Below, in pieces: positions 51,437 through 60,187 of a stretch of DNA of 64,000 nucleotides. A program made the position numbers and the translations under genes. The notes under the pieces were generated by a model that searched no databases, was not told the DNA's origin, and saw nothing but the letters and a program-made list of their open reading frames with translations. Source of the stretch: JADKAV01 sp037046735 (GTDB lineage Bacteria > Actinomycetota > Actinomycetes > S36-B12 > UBA10799); assembly GCA_037046735.1 (NCBI GenBank), contig JBAOHC010000004.1, positions 124,001-188,000 of the forward strand. Direction: 5' to 3'. Position 1 is the first letter of the stretch; the number at the start of each line of letters is the position of its first letter.

Positions 51437-51844
51437 GTGCCGGACACTGGAACCGTGACGTGGCTGCGGGCGGTGGTGATCGGCATGGCGGTCGTCGCCG
51501 CACTGTGGCTACTGCTCTACGTGCTGGCGCGCCGACTGCCGCCCGGTCTGGCGCGCGACATCGTGGGCTTCCTTCCCGACTGCGCGACCCTCATGTGGCG
51601 GCTGCGGCGCGACCCCGACGTCCCTGGTCGGATACGTCTGGCCGTGCTCTTCGCGGCCCTCTGGGTCGCAAGTCCCATCGATCTCATCCCCGAGTTCCTG
51701 CCCGTGATCGGACCGCTGGACGACGCCGTGGTGGTCGCCCTCGTGCTGCGCTACGCGGTGCGCCGCGTGCCCTGGGAGGTGCTGCAGCGGGAGTGGCCCG
51801 GACGCCCGGAGGTCCTGCAACGGTTGCTCGGCGGCCCGCTATGA
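51437..51844 (+). CDS. DUF1232 (YkvA-type) membrane protein
   Basis: A 135-aa protein from GTG 51437; GTG 51455 is a possible later start. An N-terminal span (AVVIGMAVVAALWLLLYVL) is followed by the DUF1232 core: DVPGRIRLAVLFAALWVASPIDLIPEFLPVIGPLDDAVVVALVLRY, shown here in part as SPIDLIPEFLPVIGPLDD. Function unknown. It is divergent from tRNA-Ser(TGA). Confidence 0.85.
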   Translation: MPDTGTVTWLRAVVIGMAVVAALWLLLYVLARRLPPGLARDIVGFLPDCATLMWRLRRDPDVPGRIRLAVLFAALWVASPIDLIPEFLPVIGPLDDAVVVALVLRYAVRRVPWEVLQREWPGRPEVLQRLLGGPL

Positions 51845-51887
51845 GGGCCGGGTTACCGCGCTCACTAGCCCGGGTACACTGGTCGGC

Positions 51888-51981
51888 GGAGGCATCGCCT
51901 AGTCCGGTCTATGGCGCCCGCCTGCTAAGCGGGTTTGGGACTCAAATCCCATCGCGGGTTCAAATCCCGCTGCCTCCGCCA
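51888..51981 (+). tRNA. tRNA-Ser(GCT)
   Basis: The acceptor GGAGGCA pairs with TGCCTCC, discriminator G, CCA encoded. The anticodon loop CTGCTAA gives GCT. The long variable arm (GGTTTGGGACTCAAATCCC) is Ser-type. A strong hairpin follows directly. Confidence 0.95.
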
Positions 51982-51983
51982 TC

Positions 51984-52022
51984 GCAAAGGCCCTCAGGGA
52001 CACCATCCCTGGGGGCCTTTGC
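51984..52022 (+). terminator. terminator hairpin after tRNA-Ser(GCT)
   Basis: GCAAAGGCCC (51984-51993) pairs with GGGCCTTTGC (52013-52022), with a further inner stem GGGA/TCCC. It begins 2 nt after the tRNA. Confidence 0.85.
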
Positions 52023-52075
52023 CGACCCGAACCGGCGCTGCAGGTCGCAGGCAACCGCCGTCACTTTCTGCAACC

Positions 52076-53515
52076 ATGACACCCGTGAAATGGGTAAAGC
52101 GGATTCTTATCGCGCTTGGGGTGGTCGTCGGACTGGTGCTGGTCGCCGCTATCGGAATCCTGTGGTGGATGCGGCTGCCGTCGACGGCCGCGGGCATGGC
52201 TGCCAAGGCGGTCTGCAGCGCGACATTCGTGGCTGGACGCCCCGCCGACGCTGCTCAGATCATGGCCGAGGACGTCACCCCGGCCAGCCCGTTCTTCGGA
52301 CTCACCAAGATCACCATCAACACCGAGGAGCACACCGTCACGGGTCAGTTCCTCGGCGTGATCAAGCGGCAGGCGTCGCTGACCACCGACCGGGGTTGTG
52401 TCCTCGACCTGCCCGCCGACCCGAGCGCGGTGCCCTACACCCCCAAGGTGGCCGATCCCGCCCCGTGGCCCGCCGGAGATGCCGCGGTGCCCGAGGCGCA
52501 ATGGCCGGCGGGCACCAAGGCCACCGCACTCAAGCAGATCGTCGACGAGGCGTTCGCCGACTCCGGCGACCCGTTGGGGGCCAATGCCCGCGGTGTCGCC
52601 GTCGTGCAGGACGGCAAACTGCTGCTGGTGCGTGACGGCAAAGGCTTCGAACCCAACACCGCCCTGCACGGCTGGTCGATGACCAAGACCGTTTCCGCGA
52701 TGCTGGCCTACAAGAAGTTCCAGGAGGTCGGCCTGGACATCGAGACGCCTGTGGTCGACGCCTTCCCGGACGCGACGGCCCCGGACTGGGTGGCCCAATG
52801 GCGCGAGGACGAACGCGCTGACATCACGGTCGCCGACCTGCTGTTCATGCGGGCGGGCCTGAAGATCAACGAGGGATACACCGCGGGCAGTGATGTCCTC
52901 AAGATGCTCTACACCGAACCGAACATGGCGTCCTGGGCGGCCGAGCACCCGGCGGAGTTCCCCGCGGGGACGAATTGGGAGTACCTCAGCGCGGTGTCCA
53001 ACATCCTCGCGCAGCTGGTGCAGGCACAGTTCCCCGACAGCCAGAGCTACTGGGAGTACCCGCGCAAGGCGATCTTCGAGCCGCTGGGCGTCACGACGGC
53101 CACGCTGGAGACTGACACTGTCGGCACCTGGGTCGGATCCAGCTACCTCTGGGCGAGCGTCAGTGACTGGGCGCGGATGGGCCAGATGATGATGGATGAC
53201 GGCCAGTGGGAGGGCCAGGAAGTCATCCCGGCAGGCTGGCTGGCACTGGCCGGCACTCAGGCGCTGACCGAGGGCGAGGGAGCCGGGTACGGAGCCCAGA
53301 CCTGGATCCCGGCCAACCCGGTCGGCGGGGAGTGCAAGGGCTTCCCCGGCATCCCGCAGGACACGGTCTCGATGGAGGGCCACTGGGGTCAGATCGTGGC
53401 GATGGTGCCCTCCCGTGACGCCGTGATCGTGCGGCTCGGTTGGACATTCAACGGCAGCGAGCAGTTCGATGGCTGTGAGTTCGTCAGCGACGTCCTGGGG
53501 GCCCTGCCGAAGTAG
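52076..53515 (+). CDS. membrane-anchored serine hydrolase, beta-lactamase/class C fold
   Basis: About 479 aa from ATG 52076 (MTPVKWVKRILIALG). One N-terminal span (ALGVVVGLVLVAAIGILWW) anchors the protein outside. The Ser-x-x-Lys motif is SMTK in HGWSMTKTVSAML (about residue 201), followed by YLSAVSN as the Tyr motif and EGHWGQIVAMVP near the end. Family members are esterases, peptidases or EstB-like enzymes; true beta-lactamase activity is not implied. Confidence 0.88.
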   Translation: MTPVKWVKRILIALGVVVGLVLVAAIGILWWMRLPSTAAGMAAKAVCSATFVAGRPADAAQIMAEDVTPASPFFGLTKITINTEEHTVTGQFLGVIKRQASLTTDRGCVLDLPADPSAVPYTPKVADPAPWPAGDAAVPEAQWPAGTKATALKQIVDEAFADSGDPLGANARGVAVVQDGKLLLVRDGKGFEPNTALHGWSMTKTVSAMLAYKKFQEVGLDIETPVVDAFPDATAPDWVAQWREDERADITVADLLFMRAGLKINEGYTAGSDVLKMLYTEPNMASWAAEHPAEFPAGTNWEYLSAVSNILAQLVQAQFPDSQSYWEYPRKAIFEPLGVTTATLETDTVGTWVGSSYLWASVSDWARMGQMMMDDGQWEGQEVIPAGWLALAGTQALTEGEGAGYGAQTWIPANPVGGECKGFPGIPQDTVSMEGHWGQIVAMVPSRDAVIVRLGWTFNGSEQFDGCEFVSDVLGALPK

Positions 53516-53561
53516 CGATCTCGGCGTGGGGTCCGGGCCGCGTGGTCAGTACGGTGACGGC

Positions 53562-54008
53562 ATGGACATCACAGCGGAGCAAGCCACCTCGTTCGCCCAC
53601 TCGACGATCCCGGCCATCGGCCGGCTCGGGGTGCGGGTCGAGGCCCTCGGCCCGGGCTGGGTCGAACTCGTGGTCCCGATCGAGGGCAACGGAAACCACT
53701 TCGGCACCATGTACGCGGGTGCCCTGTTCGGCCTCGTGGAGATGCCCGGGGGATTCCTGCCCCTGTCGGTCCTCGGCGCCCAGTTCACCCCGATCGTGAC
53801 CCGGGTCGATATCCGGTTCCTTGCCGCGGCCCGCAGCGATGTCCGGCTGCGCGCGGAGATGGCCCCGGAGGTCCTGCAGGGGCTGGCAGAACGCGCCACC
53901 GACGAGGGTAAAGCCGAGTTCACCCTCGAACTGACTGGCCACGACGACACCGGCCGCAGCGTGGTGTCTTGCACGGCGTACTACCAACTGCGCCCGGCGC
54001 GTGGATGA
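53562..54008 (+). CDS. hotdog-fold thioesterase-like protein (DUF4442/PaaI type)
   Basis: About 148 aa from ATG 53562. HFGTMYAGALFGLVEMPGGF matches the hotdog helix with its conserved Gly/Glu, and TRVDIRFLAAARSDVRLRAE the following strands. Acyl-CoA or related thioester substrate expected but unknown. Its end overlaps the next gene start (GTG 54001) by 8 nt. Confidence 0.82.
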   Translation: MDITAEQATSFAHSTIPAIGRLGVRVEALGPGWVELVVPIEGNGNHFGTMYAGALFGLVEMPGGFLPLSVLGAQFTPIVTRVDIRFLAAARSDVRLRAEMAPEVLQGLAERATDEGKAEFTLELTGHDDTGRSVVSCTAYYQLRPARG

Positions 54009-54840
54009 GGTCCTCGACTGGCTGCTCACGGGTGATCCGGCCGTCAGGTGGCAGGCCGAGCGGGACCTGACCGGCGGCCCCTGGGCGACGACTCGCCGTG
54101 ACGTGCCGAACGGGTGGGCAGGTGCCATCCTCGCCCACCGCCGCCCGGATGGCACCTGGCCCACCGGGTGGTACTCCCCGAAGTGGACCTCGACGTTCTA
54201 CTCCACCCAGGTGCTGCAACAACTCGGAGTGCCGGTGCCAGAGTCGGTGCAGGCGATGCTGGACCGGGGGCTGCACGACGGGCACTTCCGGCTCTGGGAG
54301 GCCCAGCACGACGACGCCTGTGTGACGGCGATGATGCTCACGATGGCCTGTGCCGAGGACGTCCCCATGCCCGGAGCCGTCGAGCGGTTGTTGGAGTTGC
54401 AGTTGGCCGACGGCGGCTGGAACTGCCGTCGCGATGCCAGCCACTCGTCGGTGCATTCCACGCTGAGCGCCCTCGAAGCGCTGGGCGATCATCCCGCCGC
54501 GGCAGCGGGCCGGGAATTCCTGCTGCGCCACCGGCTCTTCCGCTCGCACCGCACCGGTCACGTGATGCGGTCGGAGTTCACGCGATTCTCATTCCCCACC
54601 TACTGGTACTACGACGTGCTGCGGGCTCTGGACTACTGGCGCGATCATCCCTGGGACGACCGCCTGCTGGAGGCCGTCGAGGTGGTGCAGACAAAGGCGG
54701 TGCATGGGCGGTGGCGCTTGCAGAACCCCCACCGCGGCCGGACCTGGGTGGACATGGAGGAGGTCGGTCACCCCAGCCGGATGGTGACGCTGCGGGCGCT
54801 GCGGGTTCTGAAGTGGGCCGATCAGCCCTCGAAGACGTAG
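54001..54840 (+). CDS. terpene-cyclase/prenyltransferase-type alpha-toroid protein
   Basis: A 279-aa protein from GTG 54001. Repeated motifs of the squalene-cyclase/prenyltransferase fold include RRPDGTWPTGWYSPKWTSTFY and LQLADGGWNCRRDASHSSVHSTLSALEAL (QW-like). It is far shorter than real cyclases and has no DxDD motif, so it is a stand-alone toroid domain of unknown role. It is translationally coupled to the hotdog gene. The last 19 nt overlap the convergent transglycosylase gene. Confidence 0.78.
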   Translation: MDEVLDWLLTGDPAVRWQAERDLTGGPWATTRRDVPNGWAGAILAHRRPDGTWPTGWYSPKWTSTFYSTQVLQQLGVPVPESVQAMLDRGLHDGHFRLWEAQHDDACVTAMMLTMACAEDVPMPGAVERLLELQLADGGWNCRRDASHSSVHSTLSALEALGDHPAAAAGREFLLRHRLFRSHRTGHVMRSEFTRFSFPTYWYYDVLRALDYWRDHPWDDRLLEAVEVVQTKAVHGRWRLQNPHRGRTWVDMEEVGHPSRMVTLRALRVLKWADQPSKT

Positions 54841-55328
54841 CTCCCCTGCCGGTCGCGGATGCGTTTGACGTAGGCCTTCGTCTCCTTGAACGGCGGGATG
54901 CCGTCGTAGCGCACAACCTGACTCCAGCCCGCGTTGTAGGCGGCCAGGGCGAGGTCGAGCGGATCGCCATCGATGCCTGAGGTGTTGGCCTCGAAGATCA
55001 GGAAACACATGAGGCGGGCCTGGGCGTCGATCGCCTCCTTGGCGTTGAACGGGTCGGCCACCCCGTCGCCGGTGAGGTCCTGCCCCCAGCGCTGCCACGT
55101 CTCGGGGACGAACTGCGCGATGCCCTGCGCTCCGGCCGGCGACACCGCATCGGGGGTGAACTTCGACTCCTGGTCGATCTGGGCGGCGAGCAGTTCCGGG
55201 GTCAACTCGGGACACTCCTGCGCGGCCTGCTTGATCGGCTTGCGGTACTCCTTGGGAACGACCCGGGGCCCGTCGCTGGAACAGCCGACGAGGGCCAGCG
55301 CGACACCGAGCACCAGGAATCGCCGCAT
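54822..55328 (-). CDS. lytic transglycosylase lipoprotein (SLT-like)
   Basis: About 168 aa from ATG 55328 (GTG 55334 two codons earlier is the alternative). Lipobox LALVGC. The lysozyme-like domain starts AAQIDQESKFTPDAVSPAGAQGIAQF, with catalytic Glu in QES (about residue 53) and GAQGIAQF after it, and ends LALAAYNAGWSQV. It cleaves peptidoglycan at the membrane face. Family lengths vary; this is a compact one. Confidence 0.9.
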   Translation of the reverse strand: MRRFLVLGVALALVGCSSDGPRVVPKEYRKPIKQAAQECPELTPELLAAQIDQESKFTPDAVSPAGAQGIAQFVPETWQRWGQDLTGDGVADPFNAKEAIDAQARLMCFLIFEANTSGIDGDPLDLALAAYNAGWSQVVRYDGIPPFKETKAYVKRIRDRQGSYVFEG

Positions 55329-55340
55329 TGACACAAGTCT

Positions 55341-55384
55341 ACGGCCGGTGATGGAGGTCCGCTGGGGGCCCCATCACCGGCCGT
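55341..55384 (-). terminator. terminator hairpin of the fasciclin gene
   Basis: The arms ACGGCCGGTGATGG (55341-55354) and its exact complement (55371-55384) form a 14-bp stem with a 16-nt loop, 15 bp after the fasciclin stop. Confidence 0.75.
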
Positions 55385-55399
55385 GGCCGAGGTGCTGGT

Positions 55400-56056
55400 T
55401 CAGTTGCTGGGCGGCAGGAGGACGTCGCTGACCGCGTGCACGACGGTGTTGTCCGTCGAGATCACGTCCGGGCGGTACACGAGGTCATTGAGCAGTTTGC
55501 CGTCACGGTCCCCCAGGACGATGACTGGGAAACGGGCGCTGCGGGATAGCACGGTGACGCGCAGGGAATCCTCGTTGGCCATCGTGAGGCGCTGGGTGAA
55601 CGGCCCGGAAAGCACCTGGCTGCCGGTCACCTTGGCATTCGGAACCACGTGGTAGAGCAGGACATCGGTCAGGTTGACCTTGCCCTGGTCGGCGGCACCC
55701 TTGATGGCGTTGAAGACGCGGGTCTCGTTGACGCTGGCGCCGAAGCGGTAGTTCTTTCCGAGCAGCCCCAGATCGTTGGCCAGGACCTCGAAGGCGCGGT
55801 CGTTCGGCGCGAACAGGGTGAAGGCGTTCAGTGAAGCAAGGGTGTCGACGGCGCCTGTGGCCAGAGCAGCCTTCGTCACGATGTCGAAGTCGTAGGCGTT
55901 GCCGTCGCTGCTGACGGTCGGATCGTTGTAGGAGGCCGTCAGTTTGTCAACGAACTCGCCGGCCTCGGTGTCTGTGAGTGCCGAGGCGGGAGCCGCGAGG
56001 CTCAAACCCATTGCGGCGGCTGCTGCTGTCACTGCGATGCGTCGTGCGATACCCAT
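55400..56056 (-). CDS. secreted fasciclin (FAS1) domain protein
   Basis: About 218 aa from ATG 56056 (MGIARRIAVTAAA); GAAAGGA lies 7 nt before it but too close to the ATG at 56062. A signal peptide ends APASA-LT. One FAS1 domain: FTLFAPNDRAFEVL, LTDVLLYHVVPNAKV, and DVISTDNTVVHAVSDVLLPP at the end. Such proteins mediate surface adhesion; the Mpt70-like type is known from mycobacteria. Confidence 0.92.
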   Translation of the reverse strand: MGIARRIAVTAAAAAMGLSLAAPASALTDTEAGEFVDKLTASYNDPTVSSDGNAYDFDIVTKAALATGAVDTLASLNAFTLFAPNDRAFEVLANDLGLLGKNYRFGASVNETRVFNAIKGAADQGKVNLTDVLLYHVVPNAKVTGSQVLSGPFTQRLTMANEDSLRVTVLSRSARFPVIVLGDRDGKLLNDLVYRPDVISTDNTVVHAVSDVLLPPSN

Positions 56057-56107
56057 GTCCATGTCCTTTCAGATGGCTTACATCCCAGGTATCGCGTTCA
56101 GCACTGG

Positions 56108-56395
56108 TTATGGATGCAACGATTTTGAATCTCTTTTGCGGGTTCGACGCTGACGTTGCTTGTAGCGCACCGCAACGCGACTGGCTCCGGTCTCCACGCG
56201 GCTCGATACCCGCTTACGCACCGCCCGCTGCGTGCCGACCTCCACCAGCCGGGCATGCCCGCGTTCCACCAGGTCGCCGTAGTAACGCCCGGCGGCGCCT
56301 GGCACCTTCACGGCCAGATCCACGGCACCGAGCACTGCGAACACCGGATCCGGCAGGTCGGCGTCCAGCACGCGCTGCTTCAAGGAATCAAGCAT
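56108..56395 (-). CDS. small basic helical protein, unknown function
   Basis: A 95-aa protein. The first half resembles the hydrophobic-helical start of heparin-binding-haemagglutinin-like proteins (LPDPVFAVLGAVDLAVKVPGAA), and the tail is very basic (RYKQRQRRTRKRDSK). No clear ribosome site, so it may be leaderless or not expressed. Confidence 0.5.
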   Translation of the reverse strand: MLDSLKQRVLDADLPDPVFAVLGAVDLAVKVPGAAGRYYGDLVERGHARLVEVGTQRAVRKRVSSRVETGASRVAVRYKQRQRRTRKRDSKSLHP

Positions 56396-56447
56396 GGATC
56401 TATGGTCGCGCGCTGGCCGCCGGATTCCCGCCCGCCATGCCGGATCG

Positions 56448-58064
56448 CTACTCGACGTAGCCCGCGGCCTCCGTCCGAGCGGCGTTCTTGGGCATGATGA
56501 ACGCCGCGATCAGTCCCAACCCGATCAGTCCGGCGGCGACGAATCCGACGTTGCGCGCGGCGGTGGCGAAGCCTTCCGATGCGCCCGCGAACAGGACGTC
56601 ACCGTTGGGCTGCTGCGGCAGCGCCACAACCGCTGTGCCCGCGGATTGCTGGACGACCTCGGTGACCTGCGCCGCGGCCTCCTCCGGCACGCCTCGTTCG
56701 GTGAGGTCACTCTGAATGCTGCCCAGGCCACCGATCAGCACCGCACCCAGTAGTGCTGTTCCGATTGCCGCCCCGACTTGCCGCGAGGTGGACTGGATCG
56801 CTGAGGCCATCCCGGATTCGGCGACCGGTACCTCGGAGAGGATGATCCCGGTGAGCTGCGCTGTGGCGAATCCGACGCCCATGCCGTAGATGAACAGCCC
56901 GGGCACCAACTCCCAGCCGGAGACGGTCGGCGAGAGCATCAGGGCCAGCCACAGCACGCCAGCAACCTCGAGGGCCATCCCGATCCTGACCACCGGCACG
57001 GGACCCAGGCGCTTGGCCATGGAAGCCCCCGCCCCGCTGGCGACGAAACTGCCGGCGGCCAGGGCAACCAGGATTACGCCGGTCTCCAGGGCGGAGTATC
57101 CGACGACGGACTGCAGGAACAGCGGCAGGATGAACAGCAGCCCGAACTCGCCGAGGCTGACCAGCATGGCCACCGCGTTGCCGTTGCCGAACGTGCGGAT
57201 GCGGAACAGCCCGACGTCCATCATCACGACCTTGCCTGCCCGCTTGCGGCGGATCTCAACGAGGACGAACGTGACCAGCAGCACCACGGCCAGGATGAGG
57301 GCCACCCCGGGAGCCGAGATGACATCCGAGGGCCACGTGAAGCCACCGACGGTGAACTCCCGCTTGGGGGTGAACCAGCCGTAGTTCTGGCCCTCGATCA
57401 GACCGAAGACCAGCGCGCCCAATCCCAGCGTGCCCAGCACCATGCCGTACGGGTCGATGCCGCGGGTGTCCGTGGTGTCCCTGGTCTCAGGCACCAGCAG
57501 CAGGACGCCGATCACCACGGCGATCGCAATCGGCACGTTGATCAGGAATGCCCAGTGCCACGAGGCGTTGGTGGTCAGCCAGCCACCGACGAGCGGGCCG
57601 AGGGCAGCCATGCCCCCGATGGTGCCGCCCCAGACGGCGAACGCGATGGCACGGTCCTTGCCCCGGTAGACGGCGTTGAGCACCGACAGCGAGGCCGGCA
57701 GGATCATGGCCGCACCGATGCCCTGCAATGCGCGGGCGCCGATGAGTTCCATGGATCCACTGCTGGCCGCTACCAGGGCGCTGGCCACCGCAAAGACGGA
57801 GACGCCCATGACGAACATCAGGCGGCGACCGACGATGTCGGACAGTCTGCCGCTGAGCAGCAACAACGATGCGAAGAGCAACGCGTAGATGGCGTTGACC
57901 CACTCGGCGTCGGTCGTCGTCAGATTGAGGTCCTCGACGATGGTCGGGATTGCGACGTTCACCACCGTGCCATCGAGGATGATCATGGCCACGCCCAGGG
58001 CCAGGAAGAGCAGGGCGACCCAGCGTTTACGGCCGGTGAGGGCGGGTGCGGTGTCAGTGGTCAC
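56448..58064 (-). CDS. MFS multidrug efflux transporter (DHA2/EmrB-QacA type)
   Basis: About 538 aa from GTG 58064 with GAAAGAG 6 nt upstream; ATG 58091 is the alternative. Fourteen spans expected. Motif C-like and A motifs are LDGTVVNVAIPTI and SGRLSDIVGRR (MFS loop 2-3), with LVGGWLT after. It exports drugs by proton antiport. The start overlaps the end of the tetR gene, so the regulator and pump are one operon. Confidence 0.92.
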   Translation of the reverse strand: MTTDTAPALTGRKRWVALLFLALGVAMIILDGTVVNVAIPTIVEDLNLTTTDAEWVNAIYALLFASLLLLSGRLSDIVGRRLMFVMGVSVFAVASALVAASSGSMELIGARALQGIGAAMILPASLSVLNAVYRGKDRAIAFAVWGGTIGGMAALGPLVGGWLTTNASWHWAFLINVPIAIAVVIGVLLLVPETRDTTDTRGIDPYGMVLGTLGLGALVFGLIEGQNYGWFTPKREFTVGGFTWPSDVISAPGVALILAVVLLVTFVLVEIRRKRAGKVVMMDVGLFRIRTFGNGNAVAMLVSLGEFGLLFILPLFLQSVVGYSALETGVILVALAAGSFVASGAGASMAKRLGPVPVVRIGMALEVAGVLWLALMLSPTVSGWELVPGLFIYGMGVGFATAQLTGIILSEVPVAESGMASAIQSTSRQVGAAIGTALLGAVLIGGLGSIQSDLTERGVPEEAAAQVTEVVQQSAGTAVVALPQQPNGDVLFAGASEGFATAARNVGFVAAGLIGLGLIAAFIMPKNAARTEAAGYVE

Positions 58065-58695
58065 GGGTGTCTCTTTCTGTGGTGGCGTCATAGAGATTGA
58101 GCAATGTGCCAGCTTCATGGGTGTAGATCCCGGATTCCAGAATCTCGATCGTGCTGCGGTACATACGCCGCAGGCCGTCCGGATCGAGGACGTCTGCGCC
58201 GGTCGCCTGCAGCATGGCGCCGCCGAACAGCAGCGGCCCGAGGCGCAGCATGACGAGGACGGCTGCCCGCATGTCCGGGTCGTCGCTCGGGCGGACGTGG
58301 CCGGCCGCGGTCTGGGCCGCCATCGTCTGCTTGGTGAGATCGATGATGCTGGCGATGAGCTGATTGGCGTGCGGGGAGTCCTCGCTCGCCTGGCGCATGA
58401 GGTAACGCACGAGAGTCATCGACTCGTCGGTGAATCCTTCGAACCCGCTCATGGACTCGGTCGGGTCACCCTGCCGGGACAGCATGTCCTGGAAGAACGT
58501 GAATACGTGGTCGTCACAGGCGGCGCGCAGGCCATCCTTGCTGCCGTAGTGGTGCAGGATCAGGGCGGGGGAGACGTCGGCGTCCTTGGCGATGGTGCGC
58601 ACGCTGGTCCCGGCGAAGCCGTCGGTGCCGAAACGCCGCAGAGCGACGTCCAGGATGCGACTCTGGGCGGGGTCGGCTGAACGCACGTTCAACAT
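58054..58695 (-). CDS. TetR-family repressor
   Basis: About 213 aa from ATG 58695 (MLNVRSADPAQ). The helix-turn-helix is FAGTSVRTIAKDADVSPALILHHYGSKDGL (shown in part), about residues 27-55. The C-terminal ligand domain is helical. It is followed by the MFS gene with an 11-nt overlap and preceded by a palindromic site 3-16 nt before its start, so autoregulation is very likely. Confidence 0.92.
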   Translation of the reverse strand: MLNVRSADPAQSRILDVALRRFGTDGFAGTSVRTIAKDADVSPALILHHYGSKDGLRAACDDHVFTFFQDMLSRQGDPTESMSGFEGFTDESMTLVRYLMRQASEDSPHANQLIASIIDLTKQTMAAQTAAGHVRPSDDPDMRAAVLVMLRLGPLLFGGAMLQATGADVLDPDGLRRMYRSTIEILESGIYTHEAGTLLNLYDATTERDTRDH

Positions 58696-58697
58696 GC

Positions 58698-58711
58698 TAA
58701 ACGATCGTTCA
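58698..58711. promoter_or_regulatory. TetR operator (near-perfect palindrome)
   Basis: TAAACGATCGTTCA: 12 of 14 positions are palindromic around AACGATCGTT. It lies just upstream of the tetR ATG, where binding would block initiation. Confidence 0.75.
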
Positions 58712-58724
58712 GTTCGGTGTCGCG

Positions 58725-58751
58725 GTGGGGTGGGCAGGAAGCCCGCCCCAC
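58725..58751. other. hairpin upstream of the tetR operator
   Basis: GTGGGGTGGGC pairs with GCCCGCCCCAC (one G-T pair), 5-nt loop. Role unknown; possibly a terminator for transcription coming from the right. Confidence 0.4.
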
Positions 58752-58801
58752 TTGGCGTGGGGACCCGGCCGAGCAAGGGGCAATCATTGCGGTTTTCGGT
58801 C

Positions 58802-58825
58802 GGCGTGTTGTAGCAACAATTGCCC
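58802..58825. repeat. single element related to the 144-bp repeat
   Basis: GGCGTGTTGTAGCAACAATT followed by GCCC resembles the core of the tandem units at 29992-30302 (TGTTG-NNN-CAAC then TGCCCAG). Confidence 0.5.
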
Positions 58826-58856
58826 AGTGCGCTACCGGCCGTGGTGGCTGACGGGC

Positions 58857-58897
58857 AAAGAGCCCGCCCCCGCGTAGTGCGTGGGGACGGGCTCTTT
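58857..58897 (-). terminator. terminator hairpin of the SHOCT gene
   Basis: AAAGAGCCCG pairs with CGGGCTCTTT (10 bp), with a near-complementary inner part CCCC/GGGG. On the minus strand it lies 13 nt after the SHOCT stop and ends in CTTT. Confidence 0.75.
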
Positions 58898-58909
58898 ACG
58901 CAAGGTCGA

Positions 58910-59221
58910 TCAGGCGTTCAGGATCTTGGCCTTCTCCGTGGCGAACTCCTCGTCGGTGAGGATTCCCGCATCACGCAGGGCCCCCATTTCCTTGAGCTTC
59001 GCGATCTTGTCGTCGGTGCTCGGTGCGGCGGGTGCCGGCGCGGGAGCGGGCGCGGCCTGCGGCGGGGGTGCGGCCGCAGCAGCCTGCTGTTCCTGCTGCG
59101 CGGCGTACTTCGTCTGCTGCTTGTTGTGAACCGAACCGCTCACAGCGGTCGCGGTTCCGGCGACGACGGCTGTGCGGGCCATCGTTCCCATCAGGCCGGG
59201 TCGGCCTCGGCGCATCGGCAT
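58910..59221 (-). CDS. SHOCT-domain small protein
   Basis: A 103-aa protein. A basic N-terminus with a short hydrophobic stretch (ARTAVVAGTATAVSG) is followed by a Gln/Ala/Pro linker and a C-terminal SHOCT motif (DDKIAKLKEMGALRDAGILTDEEFATEKAKIL, key residues L-x-x-L-G-I-L-x-x-E-F). GGAGG 8 nt before the ATG lies within the upstream gene, whose TAA directly abuts the ATG. Confidence 0.88.
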   Translation of the reverse strand: MPMRRGRPGLMGTMARTAVVAGTATAVSGSVHNKQQTKYAAQQEQQAAAAAPPPQAAPAPAPAPAAPSTDDKIAKLKEMGALRDAGILTDEEFATEKAKILNA

Positions 59222-59662
59222 TTACTCTTCCTCCAGATCTGCAATGGCTTCCACCACGACGTCGCGTGGTATGCGGAAGTACGACACCAACTCCCCACCG
59301 GAGCCCCTGATCGCGCTGGCGAGCCGGGACGCCCAGGTGTTCTCCCAGACGATGACCAGCGCCGACGATTCGGGATCCAGTCCTTCTGCCAGGCCGACGA
59401 GGTCCTCGTCGCTGAGCAGGTCGAGCTGCGATTCCGTGATGCCGTCGAAGGCGTCGGCGATATCGGCATCCTCCACCTCGATGAAGGCGGCGTTGCCCTC
59501 CGCATCCTTGGTGAGGAACGCGAGGTCGATGATGCGGACGGTGCCACTCTGCTGAAGTTCGGCGATGGCCGGCGCCACCTCCCCGTTGAACCGGTTCCCT
59601 TCGAACAGCACAACGGCGACGTCGACGGGTCCGACGGAATCAGTGTCGGGGATGTCAGGCAT
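59222..59662 (-). CDS. DUF6325 family protein
   Basis: About 146 aa from ATG 59662 (MPDIPDTDSVGPVDV) with GAGAGG upstream. The pattern VDVAVVLFEGNRFNGEVAPAI, GTVRIIDLAFLTKD and SALVIVWENTWASRLASAI (parts quoted) fits the DUF1269/DUF6325 group, often paired with SHOCT genes in actinobacteria. Function unknown; the two genes are one transcription unit. Confidence 0.85.
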   Translation of the reverse strand: MPDIPDTDSVGPVDVAVVLFEGNRFNGEVAPAIAELQQSGTVRIIDLAFLTKDAEGNAAFIEVEDADIADAFDGITESQLDLLSDEDLVGLAEGLDPESSALVIVWENTWASRLASAIRGSGGELVSYFRIPRDVVVEAIADLEEE

Positions 59663-59838
59663 GAAGAATCCTCTCAGGCGGGTTGTCCCCGTTCTATCGC
59701 GGATCGGCGGGTGTGGCCAGTCTGGGACGAGGTCGATCACTGGTCGTGGGCACGGTCTGCACGGGAGGCTGGGGGTGCACAGAGCAATCGGGTGGTGGCT
59801 GGGATTGCCTTCGCGCAAGCCGATACACTGGTTTAGAA

Positions 59839-59914
59839 GCGCCCGTAGCTCAACGGATAGAGCATCTGACTACGGATCAGAAGGTTAGGGGTTCGAATCC
59901 CTTCGGGCGCGCCA
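59839..59914 (+). tRNA. tRNA-Arg(ACG)
   Basis: The acceptor GCGCCCG pairs with CGGGCGC, discriminator G, CCA encoded. The anticodon loop CTACGGA gives ACG (read as ICG after deamination). The following 59915-60187 shows no gene. Confidence 0.96.
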
Positions 59915-60187
59915 GTCGGTGTTGCGCTGCCATTCCTGCCTCCGGGAAAGAACGTCCGGAGAGTCGTCATTTCAGAGAATCTCACCGCATGATGCTCACT
60001 GCGGGTCTTGCGTGGGGTGGTGGTTGCTGGGGGCTGGCTTCGAACACCGCACTCACCCTGGAATGTGGCGACGTCTCGCCGTCAGGGTCCGTCACAGCTA
60101 GCATCCAAGGTTTCCTGGAGGCCCAGGAGGTAGCCCAGGTGTCCCTCAATCCGTAGCGCCAGGTGTTCGACTCTGATGCGCCTGCGC

